52,554 nucleotides of DNA from Wenjunlia tyrosinilytica (GTDB taxonomy: Bacteria; Actinomycetota; Actinomycetes; Streptomycetales; Streptomycetaceae): assembly GCF_014646055.1 (NCBI RefSeq), contig NZ_BMMS01000040.1, positions 297 through 52,850 on the forward strand, given 5' to 3'. Numbering within the stretch: the stretch's first letter is position 1; each line of letters starts with the position of its first letter. A program made the position numbers and the translations under genes. A model generated the notes under the pieces. It worked only from the letters and a program-made list of their open reading frames with translations, was not told where the DNA came from and did no database searches. Below are positions 1 to 7,965 of this stretch, piece after piece.

Positions 1-49
1 CACCGCACACGTCATCCTGAGAAGCAGAGCGGCAGCCATGCGATGGCGG

Positions 50-109
50 CACGGCACGAAAACGGTCCACCGACTCCGTCGGCGGACCGTCACGAAACTT
101 CGAGGCTAA
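50..109 (+). repeat. Solo right end of an IS1380-type element (60-bp copy)
   Basis: These 60 bp are identical to 4126-4185, the right end of the IS1380-like element, and contain a near-perfect stem (arms CGGTCC/CCGAC against GTCGG/GGACCG). Bases upstream of 50 do not match the other copy, so only the end survives. The two copies are in direct orientation about 4 kb apart and flank the sigma-factor operon. The stem could also work as a terminator. Confidence 0.7.
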
Positions 110-250
110 TAGACTCAAGACCCTGAAGCGACAGATGTTCGACCGGGCCGGACTCCCGTTGCTGCGCAAGCGAGTTCTCCTGGCGTGATCCACGTGGCGC
201 TCCGTCACGCTCCACAAGAATCTTGCCTGAACCAAATCCAAATATCGCCA

Positions 251-637
251 TCATCGTCCGCGATGCCACTTCCATGGCCGCCAGCGGAGCGCGCCATGGC
301 CCGGTTCGGTGGAGCTTGCGCCAGTGCCTTCTGGCCAATGCTCGCCTCGCGTCTCGATGAAGTAGGTGTCCTCGTACTCGTCGGTCAGCTGAAGAAGCCC
401 TGTTCGTCGAAGAAGGCGGATGGCGGCATCTACATCGGCTGCGGACAGTCGGTACAGGGACTGGAGTTCTTCTCGAGGAGGTAGGAGTTCCCCCCGCTGA
501 TAGCGGCCTGCCTCGACGCCCTCGCGCACATCTTTGATCAAGTGCTCCGGCGTGGGGAGGGCGATCTCTTCGCGCGCCACGCCGGGCAGGCCGGCTGACT
601 TCGCCCAGGATGGCCTCGGATACCTGCGCTCGGGCAT
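251..637 (-). CDS. Small GntR-like winged-helix protein
   Basis: This 128-residue protein has a predicted GntR-type winged helix over about residues 30-95: a helix around HLIKDVREGVEAGRY, the typical GELLPPREELQ turn, then DVDAAIRLLRRTGLL and a short wing ending in TYFIE. No effector-binding domain follows, so it is a DNA-binding module only, probably a local repressor. The ATG lies 2 bases after the stop of the anti-sigma-like gene, with GGAAGG about 8 bases upstream, so it is the third gene of that operon. It may read the same signal or autoregulate the operon. The family assignment rests on motif shape alone; the C-terminal 30 residues are low in recognisable features. Confidence 0.5.
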   Translation of the reverse strand: MPERRYPRPSWAKSAGLPGVAREEIALPTPEHLIKDVREGVEAGRYQRGELLPPREELQSLYRLSAADVDAAIRLLRRTGLLQLTDEYEDTYFIETRGEHWPEGTGASSTEPGHGALRWRPWKWHRGR

Positions 638-639
638 GT

Positions 640-1722
640 TCAGGGCCTTCCGTCAATTGTGTGTGTGTGGCCGCTGCTGAGGATCTCGCTGACCGCGAGG
701 GTGGCAGGCACGCTCACGTTCAGCTTTCGAGCATTGCCGAACAGGGCATCCTCGCTGCCCATGGGACAGCCGGTGGCGGGATCGAAGAGTACGGAGGCGC
801 GCTGGGTACTGCCGTGCCAGGTCTGGGTCTGGTAGACGGCAATGGCCTTGTGCCCCTGCCACGACGTTGTACCGGCCACACGGACCGACCGGCTGTCGGC
901 CAGCACACGCAGGGCGGCCGCGCGCAGCTGCGGGTGGACCGGGCCGGAGCGTGAGGCGTAGTCCAGCATGGCGGCCACGCCGTTGATGATGTGCCCGCCG
1001 TCCCAGGAGACCTTCTTGAGCTGTTCGGCGAGGCGGGCGGGGTCGGTGGACAGGGGCCCCACTTTGCGCCAGGCGTCGATCTCGGGCTGCCGCGGGAACT
1101 TCCCCGGCCCGTACATGCTGTTCTTGACCCCCTTGCCGGCGATGAGGCCCGCCCGCTCAGCGGCCCGCTTCTGCTTCGCGTCGGGATAGATCGGGTCGCC
1201 GTAGGCGCTGCGCTGACGTCCGGAGCCGTCCGCCTTGACCCATGATTCGGTAACCGTCGGCACGGCCACGCTGGCCACTCCCCCCGGTACATCCCCCGCC
1301 GTGTTGAGCCACCATCCCCATTCCTTCCGGTACAGATACGGCCCATCGGCGGTCTCGGACGGCAACTTCTCCACACGACCGGCGAAGTCCAGCAGCACCT
1401 CGCGTGCCGACCGTCCCGCAAACGGCACGTAGTGCAGAACCGCAGGCGTAAAGGCAGTCGCTCGTGTCCTTGGCTGCGCCGCAGGTCGCAGCTGGTACCC
1501 GGCGACGGTGGCTGCGGCTGCGCCGGTGGCGGCTGCCGCGCTGACCAGGATCCGGCGGCGGGTGACGAGCCCGGGGCGGACCTCACGCACGCAGGCTGCC
1601 GTGCGCCGCAGCGCGTCAAGGTCGTCCTCGGCGCGCGGTGACAGCGCGGCGCCCGCACCGCAGCTCGACGCCGGATCAGCCTGTGCGGGCAGCAGTTCCC
1701 GCACCCGCTCGATGTCTCTCAT
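640..1722 (-). CDS. Membrane-anchored putative anti-sigma protein (CU044_5270-like)
   Basis: The protein has 360 residues. Residues 1-55 form a cytoplasmic N-terminus that could bind a sigma factor, followed by an Arg-Arg-Arg step and one transmembrane segment around residues 58-78 (AAAATGAAAATVAGY). The rest is a large extracytoplasmic domain of the type seen in actinobacterial CU044_5270 proteins. Its start overlaps the stop of the sigma-factor gene by four bases, the usual arrangement for an ECF sigma and its membrane regulator. I infer that it holds the sigma factor at the membrane until an envelope signal arrives. No zinc-type HxxxCxxC anti-sigma motif is visible, so the mechanism is open. 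Confidence 0.65.
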   Translation of the reverse strand: MRDIERVRELLPAQADPASSCGAGAALSPRAEDDLDALRRTAACVREVRPGLVTRRRILVSAAAATGAAAATVAGYQLRPAAQPRTRATAFTPAVLHYVPFAGRSAREVLLDFAGRVEKLPSETADGPYLYRKEWGWWLNTAGDVPGGVASVAVPTVTESWVKADGSGRQRSAYGDPIYPDAKQKRAAERAGLIAGKGVKNSMYGPGKFPRQPEIDAWRKVGPLSTDPARLAEQLKKVSWDGGHIINGVAAMLDYASRSGPVHPQLRAAALRVLADSRSVRVAGTTSWQGHKAIAVYQTQTWHGSTQRASVLFDPATGCPMGSEDALFGNARKLNVSVPATLAVSEILSSGHTHTIDGRP

Positions 1723-2279
1723 CGCCCGACACTCCCATCTGCAGATTCCGACTCCCGCTCAGGCACAGGATCACCGGGATCCGCCAGGGCGCACTCCAGG
1801 TGACGCCGTGCCCGATGCAGCCGCACCAAGAAGGCGCCGCGGCTGCAGCCCAGCACCCCTGCCGCCTGCCCGGCATCGAGCCCGTCCCATGTGACGAGCA
1901 TGAGCACCTCCCGGTCCCGGGCCGAGAGGTGCCCCAGGACGTCCACGGCCCCCAGAGCGGACAGCACCTGCCCATCCACCCCGGGCACCGTCGCAACACC
2001 GCTCCCGCGAAGCCGGCCTTCAAGGCGGGCAGAACGCTCCTGCGCCCTCACGGCGTTCGCGGCCACCCTGCGAGCGATCCCGTACAGCCAGGGCAGCGGG
2101 TCACCGCGCAACGTCCCCCAACGCTCCCAGGCGATCACGAAGACCTCAGAAGCCGCGTCCTCAACGGCCTGCGGAGGCAGTCTTCGCCACAGGAACCGCA
2201 CCACCTGCCGGTAACACCCGCGGAAGGCCTGCTCGAACCGCTCCCACTCATCCACCTGTGCGCACCCAGCCCTCCCCAC
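1719..2279 (-). CDS. ECF-type RNA polymerase sigma factor
   Basis: This 186-residue protein has region 2 at about residues 12-75 (FRGCYRQVVRFLWRR, then DAASEVFVIAWER and PWLYGIARRVAAN) and region 4 at about 108-160 (LSARDREVLMLVTWDGLD, then AGVLGCSRGAFLVRLHRARR). That is the two-domain layout of an ECF sigma factor. It is the first gene of an operon with a membrane anti-sigma-like protein and a GntR-like protein. I used the GTG at 2279; a second GTG at 2255 (before DEWERF) is equally possible because neither has a strong ribosome site. Its target promoters cannot be read from this window. Confidence 0.85.
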   Translation of the reverse strand: MGRAGCAQVDEWERFEQAFRGCYRQVVRFLWRRLPPQAVEDAASEVFVIAWERWGTLRGDPLPWLYGIARRVAANAVRAQERSARLEGRLRGSGVATVPGVDGQVLSALGAVDVLGHLSARDREVLMLVTWDGLDAGQAAGVLGCSRGAFLVRLHRARRHLECALADPGDPVPERESESADGSVGR

Positions 2280-2520
2280 AGCCTGGCATCACCCAGGTTG
2301 TGTCCGACAGCGCCGCGCAATTACGCCCCGAGGCGAAGATCTTCGACCAGCGCGCCGAGATCATTCAGCTGCGGATCCGTAATCGCTTCACCGGCGTGCA
2401 CGATAGAGCGTCCCCACAACCGGACCACTTCCACACCGGAGGCAAGGCCCGCTCGTCATGCTGAGCGGGCCTGCGCGCACCCGCTCTTCGTCGGTGCCGG
2501 CGCGCGCAGGCCGCTGCGGC

Positions 2521-4184
2521 TAGCCTCGCGCTTTCATGCGGTGGCCTGTCCGCAGGCTGATCAGAAACACAGAAAGTGCTCTTGACCTGCAACGACAGGA
2601 CTTGCTGAGGGTCCTGTTGGCTGCGAGGAAAAGAGCACTTTCCGGGTGAGAGAGCCTATCGCGTCGTACCCGCGTGTCCGTGTCCAGGAGACGGCCTCCA
2701 GGTGGTCTCGCAGGCTGGCTCGGTCCTGCTGGTGGAGACGGTCCGTAGAACCGGCCTCGACCAGGCGATATCCGCGGCGCTGGCACCGTGGCGCAAACCC
2801 CGGGCCGTCCATGATCCGGGGAAGATCCTCCTGGACGTCGCACTGGCGGTCGCGTTGGGCGGGGACTGCCTGGCCGATGTCGGCATGCTGCGGGCCGAGC
2901 CCGCCGTGTTCGGGCCGGTCGCCTCCGACCCGACGGTCTCCCGCCTGGTCGACACCCTCGCAGCCTCCGGAGAGAAAGCTCTGCGGGCGATCCGTGCCGC
3001 GCGGGCCGAAGCACGCCAGCGGGCCTGGCAGTTGGCCGACGGGAAAGCGCCCGATGCGGGCAGGGCGGTGACCGTCGATCTCGACGGGGTGCTGGTGACC
3101 GCGCACTCGGACAAGGAGGACGCTGCACCGACGTGGAAGAGAACCTACGGTCACCACCCGCTGATGGGGTTCGTCGACCACGGACCGGGCGGCACCGGTG
3201 AGCCGGTGGCGGCCCTGCTCAGGCCGGGGAACGCGGGCTCGAACACGGCCGCCGACCACATCACCGCCACCCAACCGGCCCTGGCTCAACTGCCGAAGAA
3301 GTACCGGCGCGGACGTCAGACCCTGATACGCACCGACTCCGCGGGCGGCACCCACGACTTCGTCGCCTGGCTCGCCCAGCGAGGACGGTGGCTGTCCTAC
3401 TCGGTCGGCATGGTGATCACGGACACGATCCACCAGCACGTGCTGAAGGTTCCGGCGTCGGCCTGGACGCCCGCCGTCGAGGCCGACGGCGGGATCCGTG
3501 ACGGCGCCTGGGTCGCCGAACTCACCGGCGATGTCCTGGACGGCTGGCCGAAGGGCATGCGGCTGATCGTTCGGAAGGAACGGCCGCACCCTGGAGCTCA
3601 GTTGAGGCTCACGGACGCGGACGGCATGCGGCTGACCTGTTTCGCCACCAACACCCCCGGCCGGCCGATCGCCGAACTCGAGCTCCGTCACCGGCTGCGG
3701 GCCCGCGCCGAGGACCGCATCCGGGCTGCCCGGGCCACCGGCCTGCGGAATCTCCCTTTGCACCGCACCGCCCAGAACCGGATCTGGCTGGAGATCGTGC
3801 AGATCGCACTGGACCTGCTGGCCTGGATGCCGATGCTCGCACTGACCGGCACGGCCAGGCTCCGGGAGCCCCGCCGACTGCGGCTCCGTCTTTTCACCAC
3901 GGCCGGACAACTCGTGACCACCGGCCGTCGGCGGATCCTCCGCCTGGCCCGGCACTGGCCCTGGACCAGCCACATCACCACAGCTCTCGAGCGGCTCGCA
4001 CTCCTGCCGAACCCCGGCTGACCAACGGATTCCCGTCCCTACGACAGCAGCTCAACGCTCGGAGCAGTGGAACCCGGCGCCACCCCGAGGCGACACTCGG
4101 GCCCTGGGCCTGCACAGCCTTCGCCCACGGCACGAAAACGGTCCACCGACTCCGTCGGCGGACCGTCACGAAACTTCGAGGCTA
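2521..4184 (+). mobile_element. IS1380-family insertion sequence
   Basis: One transposase gene lies between imperfect terminal inverted repeats: left TAGCCTCGCGCTTTCATG at 2521-2538, and right, read on the minus strand, TAGCCTCGAAGTTTCGTG ending at 4184 (14 of 18 identical). The right end lies a few bases from the stop codon of the crystallin-like gene at 4190. I see no clear target duplication. A 60-bp copy of the right end is also at 50-109. The transposase reading frame has a probable one-base lesion near its start. Confidence 0.75.
2702..4021 (+). CDS. IS1380-family transposase, probably frameshifted near its start
   Basis: The 439-residue product is a DDE transposase of the IS1380 type. 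DLDGVLVTAHSDKE (first Asp), IRTDSAGGTHDF (second Asp) and the late conserved block ENRI-like NRIWLEIVQIALDLLAW fit the family. The usual family N-terminus (SYPRVRVQ) is visible just upstream at 2664-2687 but in another frame, so a single base was probably lost near 2688-2692. Translation from GTG 2702 would give a protein lacking only about 15-20 residues. Whether it is active is uncertain. It has no neighbours inside the element. Confidence 0.75.
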   Translation: MVSQAGSVLLVETVRRTGLDQAISAALAPWRKPRAVHDPGKILLDVALAVALGGDCLADVGMLRAEPAVFGPVASDPTVSRLVDTLAASGEKALRAIRAARAEARQRAWQLADGKAPDAGRAVTVDLDGVLVTAHSDKEDAAPTWKRTYGHHPLMGFVDHGPGGTGEPVAALLRPGNAGSNTAADHITATQPALAQLPKKYRRGRQTLIRTDSAGGTHDFVAWLAQRGRWLSYSVGMVITDTIHQHVLKVPASAWTPAVEADGGIRDGAWVAELTGDVLDGWPKGMRLIVRKERPHPGAQLRLTDADGMRLTCFATNTPGRPIAELELRHRLRARAEDRIRAARATGLRNLPLHRTAQNRIWLEIVQIALDLLAWMPMLALTGTARLREPRRLRLRLFTTAGQLVTTGRRRILRLARHWPWTSHITTALERLALLPNPG

Positions 4185-4185
4185 A
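4126..4185 (+). repeat. Right end of IS1380-like element, second copy of the 60-bp repeat
   Basis: Identical to 50-109. It contains the inverted terminal repeat of the element plus a hairpin a few bases inside it. The hairpin may terminate transcription leaving the transposase gene and may also shield the transposase from the convergent gene at 4190-4876. Confidence 0.75.
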
Positions 4186-4189
4186 GTGA

Positions 4190-4876
4190 TCACAGGCGGC
4201 AGGCGAAGGCGTGCATTGCCCTGTCGTTCTTCGAATCGCCTACGTAGGCAACCTGGCTCCAGGGGTTCTCCACCCACAGCCGGACAGATGTACTGTAAAC
4301 CTCCACCTTCATACCCCAGTGGTCGATGTTGCGGGTTGTGTTGACCCAGGAACTCGCCTTCCGTGCGAAGCCGTAGTCATCGAACGCGATCGGGTCCTGG
4401 CAATGCGCCCAGTTCCACTGCAGCCGTCGGCCACCGAAGTTCGAGTTCTCATAGAAGCAGTACCAACGGTTGTCATCCCCGCCTGCCGGGCACTTGTGCC
4501 AGTTGACATCAGGCGTGGCGTCGTCAGCCGAGAAGCCCATGAGGTCGCGGGCCGCCGGACTCGCCGCCGGCGCCTGCTCCTGGCCGGGCAGCGGCAGCGT
4601 GAGGATCGGCTCGCCCCCGTTCCATGCAATCTCGTTGGCGCTGATCTGGACGCCACCGGCTGTAGTGCTGAGTGTCTCGTCGACCTGGCTCTGAAGATCT
4701 GCCCGCTGTGCAGCGGTCAAGGTGGTGACGCTTGACCGCGCATCTGTGCTCGCCACAGACGGAAGACCACTCGAGGCGTCAGCCTGCGCGGAACTGTTTG
4801 CAGTGAGCGACGCGCCGAAGAGCAGGGCGATTCCTGCGGCCAACTGAACAACTCGCCTGTGCAATCTCCTGTTCAT
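4190..4876 (-). CDS. Secreted crystallin-like / peptidase inhibitor I36-like protein
   Basis: The ATG at 4876 is preceded by GAGGAGAG, so I prefer it to an upstream start. The product has 228 residues: a signal peptide (RRLHRR, a hydrophobic stretch, then AQA around residue 32), a linker of about 80 residues, and a C-terminal domain of about 100 residues with CPAGGDDNRWYCFYENSNFGG and WVNTTRNIDHWG. This Cys/Trp-rich pattern is the beta/gamma-crystallin-like fold used by Streptomyces protease inhibitors and related secreted proteins. It probably acts outside the cell; calcium or protease binding cannot be decided from sequence. The IS1380-like element ends about six bases beyond its stop codon, so the coding region escaped disruption. 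Confidence 0.7.
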   Translation of the reverse strand: MNRRLHRRVVQLAAGIALLFGASLTANSSAQADASSGLPSVASTDARSSVTTLTAAQRADLQSQVDETLSTTAGGVQISANEIAWNGGEPILTLPLPGQEQAPAASPAARDLMGFSADDATPDVNWHKCPAGGDDNRWYCFYENSNFGGRRLQWNWAHCQDPIAFDDYGFARKASSWVNTTRNIDHWGMKVEVYSTSVRLWVENPWSQVAYVGDSKNDRAMHAFACRL

Positions 4877-5102
4877 CTCTCTCCTCAAATGAGGCGGATG
4901 GGACGCAGGGAAACTAATGCGCGGCGATAAACAAGTGATGAATGGCAGGACCAAAGGGAATTCTGGGGCAGCAGCTAAGCGATAGGTGCATGATGCGGTG
5001 CGCTGCTACCCGAGCCGTCGGCGCAGGTGCACTGGAAGGCCGCCTCACCGCCTGCGAGTCACCTCTTGCATGGTCAGTGCGGGCCGGATCACAGGGGCAG
5101 TG

Positions 5103-5489
5103 TTATCCCCAATTCCTGCATGGCTGAGGAGGGGGGCCGCCTTCGGAGCGTTCGGTCTTGCGGCCCTTGCTGCCTGCGGCCAGGGTGCGTGGGTCGACGG
5201 CTTCGGCCGGGGCGCCGGTGGCGTACAGGCCCTGCGGGTCGCTGTCGCGGTCGTGGGGCAGCAGCCAGAACACGCGGCGGCGGAAGGTGCCGGAGGAGCG
5301 GGAGGGTTTGGCCTGGGGGGCGAGCCGGGCGTAGCCGATCATGCGTCCGTCGCGGTGGTAGGCGGGTTTGCCGCGGCGGGTGGGCAGGCGGTCCAGGCTC
5401 TGGCGCACGTAGTCCAGGTCGGTGGGGTCCTCGAGCCAGACGAGTTGGTCTTCGTGGAGGAGTTCGTCCTCGCTGATCAGGGAGCTCAT
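5103..5489 (-). CDS. Conserved hypothetical protein (HDRDS-motif family)
   Basis: The gene encodes 128 residues, starting at ATG 5489 with AGGA six bases upstream and overlapping the stop of an upstream gene fragment by ATGA. Visible features are an acidic N-terminus (SEDELLHEDQLVWLEDP) and a conserved core DGRMIGYARL...RRRVFWLLPHDRDS followed by AEAVDPRT. The same core occurs at 23430-23600 in a frameshifted copy, so this is a family carried more than once on this replicon. I do not recognise a function. The position next to a truncated partner suggests the tail of an operon cut by insertion of the toxin-antitoxin module. Confidence 0.6.
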   Translation of the reverse strand: MSSLISEDELLHEDQLVWLEDPTDLDYVRQSLDRLPTRRGKPAYHRDGRMIGYARLAPQAKPSRSSGTFRRRVFWLLPHDRDSDPQGLYATGAPAEAVDPRTLAAGSKGRKTERSEGGPPPQPCRNWG

Positions 5490-5668
5490 CTGGTGTCCTG
5501 TTCGTCGGCGAGCAGTCCGATGCCGGGGTAGTACTTGCGCGAGTTGGACAGGATCATCTCCTTGGGCGAGGCCAACCCGGCAAGCTCTCTTGCCCGGGTT
5601 CAGGATCCGCGACCTTCTTCGGTGACGAGGATGTCGGCGAGGTTGTCGATCTTGCGGTCGTCGGGCGC
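5486..5668 (-). pseudogene. 3' fragment of an unknown gene upstream of the HDRDS-family gene
   Basis: On the minus strand two frame-shifted pieces read as one decayed protein end: KIDNLADILVTEEGRG in one frame, then ELAGLASPKEMILSNSRKYY to GLLADEQDTR and stop in the next. The shift lies near 5595-5610. The stop overlaps the ATG of the downstream gene, showing the two were once translationally coupled. The 5' part is missing just where the toxin-antitoxin promoter starts, so that module probably truncated it. The function is not recognisable. Confidence 0.45.
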
Positions 5669-5673
5669 TCAAA

Positions 5674-5703
5674 TTCGATCACTTTTCCTACCTCTGGTAG
5701 GAT
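5674..5703 (+). promoter_or_regulatory. Toxin-antitoxin promoter with overlapping palindrome
   Basis: TTCGAT at 5674-5679 and TAGGAT at 5698-5703 form a plausible -35/-10 pair with an 18-base spacer. A palindrome, TCCTACC-TCT-GGTAGGA at 5686-5702, covers most of the -10. The antitoxin ATG at 5711 is only 7 bases after the -10, so the transcript is probably leaderless. Antitoxins usually bind such a palindrome and repress their own operon. Confidence 0.55.
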
Positions 5704-5710
5704 CAGGACC

Positions 5711-5962
5711 ATGGGCGGTAGCAAAAAGTACTCCATCAGTCTTCCCGAAGACCTCGCCGAAACCGTACGCACCCATGTGGGCCCCGGCGGCTTCTCCGCC
5801 TACGTGGCCGAGGCGCTGGAGCAGCGTGTGGCCATGGACAGGCTTCGTGAGATCGTCGCGGACTTCGAGACCCACAACGACCCGCTGTCCCGGGAGGAGA
5901 TCGAAGCGGCCCGCGCCGTGCTGCGCCACGATCGAGGTGACTCGGGCGGTGCCGCAGCCTGA
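5711..5962 (+). CDS. Antitoxin of a VapBC-like module
   Basis: This 83-residue protein has an N-terminal ribbon-helix-helix-like segment (KKYSISLPEDLAETVRTHV, then SAYVAEALEQRVAMDRL), which would dimerise and bind DNA. The acidic C-terminus (SREEIEAARAVLRHD) would wrap the toxin. The stop and the toxin start overlap in TGATG, so the two are translationally coupled with antitoxin first, as usual. A palindrome overlaps the promoter just upstream. I infer autorepression and neutralisation of the PIN toxin at 5962-6354. The RHH assignment is by pattern only. Confidence 0.75.
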   Translation: MGGSKKYSISLPEDLAETVRTHVGPGGFSAYVAEALEQRVAMDRLREIVADFETHNDPLSREEIEAARAVLRHDRGDSGGAAA

Positions 5963-6354
5963 TGCCCGGCACGCTCCTTCTCGACAGCGAGGGCCTGTCC
6001 AAGCTCTACCTCAAGGACCGCGCCGTCCTGGCCCTCGTCCAGGCAGCCCTGGAAGAGGGCATCCGTGTGGCCACGACCGCCATGACCACCCTCGAGGCGG
6101 ACCACGAACGCATCCACCCCGCCCGCATCCGGTGGGCACTGTCCCGGATCGACGTCCATGACGTCACCAAGGACGTCACCGACCAAGCGGCAGCACTCTT
6201 GCGCGGCCACCACCTCAGCGGCCACACGAACACCATCGATACCGTCCTCGCCGCCGTCGCACGCTCCGCGCCAGGACCGGTGACCGTCCTGGCCTCCGAC
6301 CCCGAGGACATCAGCCTGCTCTGCGGACCGGCCGTCAAGGTCATCAAGGTCTGA
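5962..6354 (+). CDS. PIN-domain toxin (VapC-like ribonuclease)
   Basis: The product has 130 residues, the normal VapC length. The acidic residues of a PIN nuclease are in order: Asp in LLLDSEGLSKL (near 8), Glu in TTLEADHER (near 37), Asp in NTIDTVLAA (near 93) and Asp in ASDPEDISLL (near 111). Such toxins cut tRNA or rRNA using magnesium and arrest growth when the antitoxin is lost. The gene is coupled to the antitoxin by a one-base overlap. On a plasmid it would act as an addiction system. The targeted RNA cannot be predicted. Confidence 0.8.
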   Translation: MPGTLLLDSEGLSKLYLKDRAVLALVQAALEEGIRVATTAMTTLEADHERIHPARIRWALSRIDVHDVTKDVTDQAAALLRGHHLSGHTNTIDTVLAAVARSAPGPVTVLASDPEDISLLCGPAVKVIKV

Positions 6355-6381
6355 CAACCCGGATGCCGGGCCATCGGTCCG

Positions 6382-6645
6382 GCGCTCCTCCGGGAACCAC
6401 CCGCTCTCGACACGGACTCGGTCCACACGGTCCTGGACACCTTCACCCACGCCGACCTGCGCACCGCCGACCTGACCGGCATCGACCTCGGCGCAGTGCA
6501 CTGTTCGCAGCACACGACGCCACGGCCTCCGGCCGTGAACGTCGAAGACCTCAAGGCCCGCTCGGACGAAAGCCCGCCCGGCAGCGGGACCCGGACCGTC
6601 CGGTCCGATACCGCAGCCATCCACGACCACGCCGAACTCGGATGA
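6382..6645 (+). pseudogene. C-terminal gene fragment with pentapeptide-like stretch
   Basis: An open frame without a credible start encodes about 88 residues ending in a natural-looking stop. It contains HADLRTADLTGIDLGAV, which resembles a short run of pentapeptide repeats, and then SPPGSGTRTVRS. Endings of this kind are seen in helix-turn-helix or hypothetical proteins of streptomycetes, but I cannot name a family firmly. The N-terminal part is absent immediately after the toxin gene, so this looks like a remnant left by insertion or deletion. The 250 bases beyond it (6646-6890) hold short open stretches but no gene I can support. Confidence 0.4.
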
Positions 6646-6894
6646 ACTCCCCGCCATCACCCCCAGCAGTCCTCCGGCTTTTGGTCAGCTGTTCCTGCTT
6701 ATTGATCAGAAACTCGAAGGGTTCCATTCGAGGATGTAGCGGACGTGTGGGCCAGCGACGTAGCCGCCGGCGGGGTGTGGCTGACGTTGACGCCGGTGGA
6801 CGGACCTGCGGGTCTCGGCGGCGAGCTGGGCCTGGCCGCCGGGCCCGACTGCGCATCGGAGGGCTTCGCTTAGTACTCCAGTCGCAGTTCGCTA

Positions 6895-7881
6895 TCACTG
6901 CGGGGCAGAGCCGTGTTTCTGAGTGTACTCGGCTGACGCCGCGTCAGTTTGTGGAAGTTCGTGACCTCGGATGCGGCGGCGGTAGTGGCAGCGTCTGGCG
7001 ATGGCCTGGTGGTGCCTGCGCCAGCGCGACCAGTTCAGTTCGTGGCCGGTGCGCCGCAGGTGTGTCACCGGGGGACGGCCAACTGCCAGGAGCCGTCGGA
7101 TTTCTGCCACGGTGAGTGGCGCGAGAGCGCCGGAACCGTTTCTGCCGCCCCCTTTTCGGCTGCCGCTGAGGCCATGGCGGCGAGGAAGGCGTGGGCGAGC
7201 ATGGCCAGTGTGATGTGCCGGTACCAGCCCGGATAGCGGCGGACCTCGTACTGGTCGAGGCCGCACTCGTTCTTCGCGGCCTGGAAGGCTTCCTCGATCG
7301 CCAGCGGCTCCCGGCAACGCGCACGAGTTCGGCGACGGCGGTGCCGTTGGGTGCGTAGGCGAGGTAGTAGGCGACCTCGTCCGGACGGGCCGGGCTGCGG
7401 CGGGCCAGGACCCATCGCTGGTGGGTGGGCTGATCGCCGTCGAAGTCGTCGATGGCGGGCAGCCGGGCCGCGGCCCAGTCGTAGATGCGCGGGCCTTTGG
7501 CGCCGTTGCCGCAGGAGTGGCGCTCCCAGGCATCGTCGGGTGCCTGGGCGATGGCGAAGTCGGTGCGGCCCAGGGCGTGGACATGCTGGGACTTCGGCAC
7601 GGCCAGGACATAGCTGACGCCGGCCTCCTCCAGCATGCGGCGCAACCGCCATTCCTGGCCGTAGGCGGAGTCCGCGGTCACCCGGGCGATGGGCAGTGGT
7701 GAGGCCAGCGCCCGCTTCACCATGGCCTTGGCCAGGTCGCCCTTGGTGGCGAACTCCCGCTCGTCGGGGATCCTCGCTGCCCGGCAGCGATTTCGGTCGG
7801 ACATCCAGGACTTGGGCAGATACAGCTCTCGGTCCACCAGGGCCCGGCCCTTGGCTGAGGCGTAGGCGGCGAAGAGTCGGG
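6895..7881 (-). pseudogene. IS701-family transposase, 5'-truncated and frameshifted
   Basis: The minus strand reads [21 protein letters not shown], the interior of an IS701 transposase, followed by [10 protein letters not shown] with a catalytic Asp. The frame breaks near 7290 (one base lost in the AGSRW(A)IEEAFQ region), continues as [19 protein letters not shown], breaks again near 7130, and resumes as [20 protein letters not shown] to the end. The N-terminal third is missing: upstream sequence at 7882 is the 3' end of a group II intron. The order suggests that the intron had inserted into this transposase gene and the far side was later deleted. It cannot make a working transposase. Confidence 0.75.
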
Positions 7882-7950
7882 TAGGACCGCCGCATTACTG
7901 CGGCGGTCCCCCCTCACGGCCGTGCGGGCTTTCCCCGCAGCTCGGCTCAA
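7882..7950 (-). ncRNA. Group II intron 3' end: domains V and VI
   Basis: On the minus strand, downstream of the maturase fragment, about 7913-7948 folds as a domain V: GAGCCG at the 5' side, then a TGCGGG/CCCGCA stem closed by a GAAA-type loop, then CGGCC. It is followed by a GGACCGCCGC/GCGGCGGTCC hairpin (7883-7910) in the position of domain VI. The intron would end at about 7881/7882, exactly where IS701 transposase coding begins. The 5' half of the intron is missing, so it cannot splice. Domain boundaries are by eye. Confidence 0.6.
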
Positions 7951-7965
7951 GCAAGCCCCAGGGGC

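Noticed and set aside
2280-2520. Possible gene fragment on the minus strand (ITDPQLNDLGALVEDLRL)
   Set aside because: About 35 residues look protein-like and end in a stop, but there is no start, no family and no conserved neighbour, so I did not list it.
2561-3973. Minus-strand frame of 470 codons opposite the IS1380 transposase
   Set aside because: Shadow of the DDE transposase; composition is Gly/Arg/Pro-rich without domains.
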